A program made the translations under genes and the position numbers. From positions 124,001-188,000 of the forward strand of contig BPJD01000002.1 of the NCBI GenBank assembly GCA_026004435.1: 64,000 bases of DNA, read 5' to 3'. Positions 60,646 through 64,000 of this stretch are shown here, piece by piece. How positions within the stretch are numbered: the stretch's first letter is position 1; each line of letters begins with the position of its first letter. This DNA comes from Patescibacteria group bacterium. GTDB lineage: Bacteria; Patescibacteriota; Microgenomatia; UBA1406; GWC2-37-13. Under the pieces are notes generated by a model. That model saw nothing but the letters and a program-made list of their open reading frames with translations, did not search any database and was not told the DNA's origin.

Positions 60646-61792
60646 TTATTTGCAAGGATTTTGATAGAGTTTTTTTAATTTTTTATAGATACTTTTAAGT
60701 TCTTCTTCATCTATATCAATAAGAGGTTCGTACATAAATGCATTTAGATGAATATTCTCTGCAGTAGCTAAGATTACATTTTTTAGAATTTCTATTTCCT
60801 TTTTCTTTGATCTGGGAATTCTTGAATAAATTTATTTAATAAGACAGCAGAATAGTTGCGTTTATTTTCTATAATTCTTTTGAATTTCTGGTCTTTAATT
60901 TTATTAAACATAAATTCCTCTGCTTTTAATCTGCTGGCTATAGATAGGACTATCTTATTTTCAAGTTTTATCTGAGAGTTTTTATTACTTTTTAAAATTT
61001 GATCTGCTTGTTGAATTATCAAGAAGAAAACCTTTTTGTTTAAAACACTTTTTTTAATTTTTAAACTTGAAAAAGAGATAAACTTTTCATAAACCTTTAT
61101 TAAGTCTTTTACTAGGATTTTTTTTGTTTCTGATTTATAGTGCATACAGTTAGTTAATTTAATAAAGTCTTCGTTTTTACTGCTTCTGAAAATTCTATTA
61201 AGTTTCTGACAAAAGCTATTGAAGCTATGAGTTTTTTGTTGTCTGTTAAATGATTTTTCCATTGCAAAAAGGGGTTTCTTGTTTTGTAGGCCTTTATTAG
61301 ATTTATTCCTTCAGTTGTTTTTTGCGCAAATAAACATTGTCTATAGCTGGCAACACCTCTGGTTATTAGAGTTCTAAAAAAATCAAAATTAGCTGTCATT
61401 ATTATAAAATTAAAGTTTTTATTTGTGCTTAGTTGTCTTAGATAATCTACAATCGCATATTTATTTTTATAATTGTAGTAATTGGCTATATCATCAATGA
61501 TTATGAGAGTTTTTTTATTTGTCTCTTTCAATCTTTCTAATTCATAAATAATATTTAGAAAGTATATTGATCTTTTTTTTTCAGAAGTTAACTTATAGGT
61601 TATATCTTTTTTAGCTATAAAAACTAAGTTATTTATTGTTTTATTAATGAGAAAGTGTTTATTTTGTCTAAAGGTTAGGTAATAGTTTTGTCTTGCAAAC
61701 TGATTATTAAATATTTTAATGGCTTTTTCCCAGATTGGAAGTTCTTTGTTTGATAGGTTTAGTGTTGATGTTATAATTTTTTTAGCCTGCAA
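60646..61792 (-). pseudogene. Remnant of an ABC/AAA_13-type ATPase with two frameshifts
   Basis: Minus strand, starting at 61792. The first frame has an ABC-like signature (YKLTSEKKRSIYFLNIIYELERL), Walker B (KTLIIIDDIANYY) and a switch-like TANFDFF. One A added at the A5 run (T run 61174-61178) joins it to NEDFIKLTNCMHYKSETKK. A second at T run 60800-60804 joins KKEIEILKNVILATAENIHLNAF to a stop at 60646. Both repairs give 382 residues. The Walker A part of an AAA_13/RloC-like protein is absent upstream, where the GC-rich element starts, so this is a 3' fragment of a larger defence-type ATPase. Confidence 0.6.
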
Positions 61793-61865
61793 GTGTTGGT
61801 CTATGAAAATATCAATTTTTATTTTATAAAAATTTTATTTTTAGTATAAAAGGTCAGCGGTGCCT

Positions 61866-62041
61866 GTTCGAAAAAATTCGAACCGATTTCGTCCAAAACC
61901 GATAAAACTCGCGGGGCGGGCGGCATTCCCCCCAGACCCCCCTTCCGCCCGCCCCGCGGAAGGCGACCTTTTCGGATTGGACGATTTCAAGTTTTTCTAA
62001 TCCGCCAAGGGCGGATTGCTCGGCTCTGCCGAGCTTGGCGG
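61866..62041. other. GC-rich multi-hairpin element
   Basis: Unlike the rest of the window. In order: GTTCGAA-AAAA-TTCGAAC (61866-61883). An outer stem TCGTCCAA ... TTGGACGA plus CCGA/TCGG (61889-61902 with 61972-61984) encloses a perfect 14-bp stem CGCGGGGCGGGCGG / CCGCCCGCCCCGCG (61910-61923, 61945-61958). Then AATCCGCC/GGCGGATT (61999-62006, 62010-62017) and GCTCGGC/GCCGAGC (62018-62024, 62028-62034). The last two can be replaced by CCGCCAAG/CTTGGCGG (62002-62009, 62034-62041). It sits between the ATPase fragment and the nuclease gene. It may be a mobile or repeated intergenic element, a structured RNA, or a strong two-way terminator. Confidence 0.75.
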
Positions 62042-62050
62042 CAAATTCTT

Positions 62051-62815
62051 TTAAACTCGTTTCATCTGCTTCAAAATCGCGTCAGCCAATTCTCTTTTGT
62101 CTATTAAGTATTCATCCCACTTATTACTGTCTTTTTTGCCTGTTCCGGCAACAAAACCTAATCGCTTACCACCTTCTAGTTTATTAGCAAGTTTTATAAA
62201 ATCAGGCGCAGGCACGAACCAAAGATAATCCCATAGATCGCCCTCACATGTATCAAAAAAGCAAAATACTAATGCCATAGAATAATGATCAAAAACTGTT
62301 TGCGCTTTAACTGTTGCGGTATAAATCGATTTAGGATTATCCCCAAAACGGCTTTTAATCTGCAGATACATCGTTTTTAGACTATCCTTTTTCTTGACAA
62401 TCAAATCAATACCCTCATCATCAGATATCGGCTTATAACAGGAAAGGCTTGTTTCTCCATACAGAGTAACCAACTCTGCAATGCGTGCCTCGGCAATATC
62501 ACCTTTTTGTTTGGTGGAAACATTGAGGGAGATGCTAAATTGTTGTTCCTGTTTTGTTGTTTTTTGTGCTTTCTTGTTGATTGTTTCTTTATAATCCGGA
62601 TTAATGTCAAAAGTAGAAGGACCAACCTTAATAAATCGCGACTTTTCGCCCAAACGATTAATATCCAGAATCAGCTGGGCATTCATTGTTGCCTCTGGCG
62701 TTTTACCTTCTGTTACAAGCCCCATCTGCAAAGCGCGTTTAGTTATCTCTTTTGTATGCAAAGGTTTACCAGCTTGTTTTAGTATTTCAAATGCTAGGTC
62801 TTTGAAGGTTTTCAT
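62051..62815 (-). CDS. Restriction-type endonuclease with N-terminal HARE-HTH domain
   Basis: 254 residues. Residues 1-70 match a HARE-HTH winged helix (FKDLAFEILKQAGKPLHTKEI ... NRLGEKSRFIKVGPSTFDIN). Residues 105-165 look like a PD-(D/E)XK nuclease: KGDIAEARIAELVTLYGETS, DEGIDLIVKKKDSLKTMYLQIKSRFGD, with Asp and the Q-x-K pair. The HARE-HTH plus nuclease pairing is known in restriction enzymes and modification-sensing nucleases. Codon use is visibly more G/C than in neighbours (for example GCG, CGC, GGC codons), which suggests transfer. It starts 3 bases after the HsdS stop. Confidence 0.8.
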   Translation of the reverse strand: MKTFKDLAFEILKQAGKPLHTKEITKRALQMGLVTEGKTPEATMNAQLILDINRLGEKSRFIKVGPSTFDINPDYKETINKKAQKTTKQEQQFSISLNVSTKQKGDIAEARIAELVTLYGETSLSCYKPISDDEGIDLIVKKKDSLKTMYLQIKSRFGDNPKSIYTATVKAQTVFDHYSMALVFCFFDTCEGDLWDYLWFVPAPDFIKLANKLEGGKRLGFVAGTGKKDSNKWDEYLIDKRELADAILKQMKRV

Positions 62816-62818
62816 AGG

Positions 62819-64000
62819 CTAATTTTGAATTGCTTTTTCAATAATTTGATCAATTTCATCTCTTAATTTTTGAATCTTTGCCTTTATTCTTTCTTGCTCG
62901 TCAAGTTCAGCTTTTATTTCATCTACAATTTGTTGTTGTTTTGTTAGAGAAATATTAGGAATTTTAAAATTAGAAATTTGATCCCAATATAGGTGAATTT
63001 GATTTGTTGTGCCTGTATAGTCTCTTTCAATTTGGAAATAACCTAAGATACTTCTAAAAAAATAAGTAAAAAACAAAGGATTGTAATTATTTTTTAATGT
63101 TAAAATATAATTATCGACTGTGGTTATAGCTTTTTGTTCATATTCATAATAATCTATTTTTCCCAAGGATACTTTACCAGTAACACATATAATAATATCG
63201 TTTTTCTTCAATTTCTTTTTTTCACTTAAGCTATTGTAATATTCTTTTGTTACAAATTCTGTTTCAGAAAAATCGATAAAACCATTTTTAAGGTTAGAAA
63301 TTTTTATAACGGGTATTTCTCCATTTGAATTATATTTTGGCTGTATTCCCTTTTCGTAACTTTGGATTACATTTTTTACTTTTATAGTGTTGATATTGTT
63401 TAAAATATTCATTAGTTTTTTAGTAGGAGGATTATGAAATCTTGTAGAGAATCTTAATATATTGCTTTTAGCAAATTCCTTAAAATCAGTTTCAAAAACT
63501 CTTAATTTTCTACTAGGAGCAATCTGCGTGCCCGAAGTCATTCCTTTTCCAAATTCTTTATACAAATATTCGTCAAACCCAAACTCTCTTGCAAAAACTT
63601 TGTTGATAATCTCCTGCGGGTCTTTGAGTTGGCTTTTTAGTTGTTTTATTTCTTTTTCAATAGGCTCAATTTGGGCAACGATGGCGTCTTGTTGGGGTTT
63701 GGGGATTAGGGGAATTTTAATTTTGAGCAAATCTTCTTTTTTATATGCAGAGATCCCAATGCCTCTATAGATATGATTATCTAAAACATTTTTTAACCTT
63801 TTTGTTCGAAGAATGTATAACACAAATTTTTTATTCCAATTTATGTCAACTTTAAAAATATAAAAGCCATTAGAAAAAACATATTTAGATAAATCTTTAT
63901 TTTCAAAATATAAAGCTGGGGATTTTGCTAATCTTAGACTAGATAACAAAATATTTTTATTAGAAACTTTATATTTTAATCGTTTTGGATGATCGTCTTT
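62819..64000 (-). CDS. hsdS: Type I restriction specificity subunit (HsdS), 5' end beyond the window
   Basis: The frame is open through the right edge (about 393 codons visible). The first target-recognition domain ends with the conserved KIKIPLIPKPQQDAIVAQIEPIEKEIKQL coiled coil. A second domain follows (RFHNPPTKKLMNILNNINTIKVKNVIQSYEKGIQPKYNSNGEIPVIKISNLK) and the second coiled coil (NISLTKQQQIVDEIKAELDEQERIKAKIQKLRDEIDQII). HsdS selects the DNA site for HsdM and HsdR, presumably to the right of the window. The nuclease gene directly behind it belongs to the same transcript. Confidence 0.88.
   Translation of the reverse strand, partial: KDDHPKRLKYKVSNKNILLSSLRLAKSPALYFENKDLSKYVFSNGFYIFKVDINWNKKFVLYILRTKRLKNVLDNHIYRGIGISAYKKEDLLKIKIPLIPKPQQDAIVAQIEPIEKEIKQLKSQLKDPQEIINKVFAREFGFDEYLYKEFGKGMTSGTQIAPSRKLRVFETDFKEFAKSNILRFSTRFHNPPTKKLMNILNNINTIKVKNVIQSYEKGIQPKYNSNGEIPVIKISNLKNGFIDFSETEFVTKEYYNSLSEKKKLKKNDIIICVTGKVSLGKIDYYEYEQKAITTVDNYILTLKNNYNPLFFTYFFRSILGYFQIERDYTGTTNQIHLYWDQISNFKIPNISLTKQQQIVDEIKAELDEQERIKAKIQKLRDEIDQIIEKAIQN

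Noticed and set aside
61799-62050. Insertion sequence ends or transposase
   Set aside because: Strong hairpins are present, but no transposase frame and no target-site duplication could be found around them.

Overview
The window looks like a chromosomal segment of a Candidate Phyla Radiation (Patescibacteria) bacterium, possibly Microgenomates-like. The signs are strong A+T bias, short intergenic gaps, almost no Shine-Dalgarno sequences, several -10 boxes placed so that the mRNA would be leaderless, and families typical of that group: long-form NDK, YebC, TraR/DksA, GT39-type membrane glycosyltransferases, a LytR_C-type membrane protein, and many small coiled-coil or membrane proteins. TAA, TAG and TGA all end genes, so the code looks standard. 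The lineage is inferred from protein reading only.

Layout. 1-5.1 kb: end of ndk, dut, secreted or membrane proteins, an M20 peptidase and a decayed LytR_C-type gene. 5.6-7.6 kb (minus): tRNA-Gln, tRNA-Phe, a small membrane protein and a TyrA-PheA fusion, read from one promoter. 7.6-8.1 kb: an MTH1-like NUDIX hydrolase. 8.2-21.8 kb: the centrepiece, a ten-gene branched-chain amino acid operon (ilvE, ilvB, ilvN-aminotransferase fusion, ilvC, leuA, ilvA, ilvD, ridA, leuD-leuC fusion, leuB). It is preceded by a consensus promoter, a 17-residue Leu/Val/Ile-rich leader peptide and a terminator/antiterminator pair, which is classical ribosome-mediated attenuation. 22-24 kb (minus): a tail-anchored coiled-coil protein broken at a 9-A run, and its small partner.

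24-42 kb: DedA/YqaA, rplS, yraN, an M29 aminopeptidase, a broken Ca2+/cation antiporter, a CBS-domain protein with a C-terminus resembling ribosome hibernation factors, an envelope group (LPG-synthase-like flippase, epimerase, two GT39 transferases, divergent Lgt), DksA, a Kef antiporter, a TPR protein and YebC. 42.4-43.3 kb is a long non-coding stretch with direct repeats and palindromes. 43-54 kb: GNAT, tgt, hypothetical proteins, a sugar dehydrogenase, a tRNA-binding protein, thyA-folA, a frameshifted mgtE and an MFS transporter. 54-57.8 kb (minus): a copper operon (csoR, a secreted Met/His-rich protein, a CPH-type Cu ATPase, DUF411) with a CsoR-like operator at the start site. 59-64 kb: a Cys-rich membrane protein, a broken ABC-type ATPase fragment, a GC-rich multi-hairpin element unlike the rest of the window, and a restriction region (HARE-HTH/PD-(D/E)XK nuclease and HsdS) running off the right edge.

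Together the genes suggest a cell that makes its own Leu, Ile and Val and performs the last dedicated steps to Phe and Tyr, which is unusual for this reduced-genome group. A second theme is gene interruption: eight single-base frameshifts in seven genes are each repaired on paper by adding one A to the coding strand, and three genes carry in-frame stops (four stops in all).
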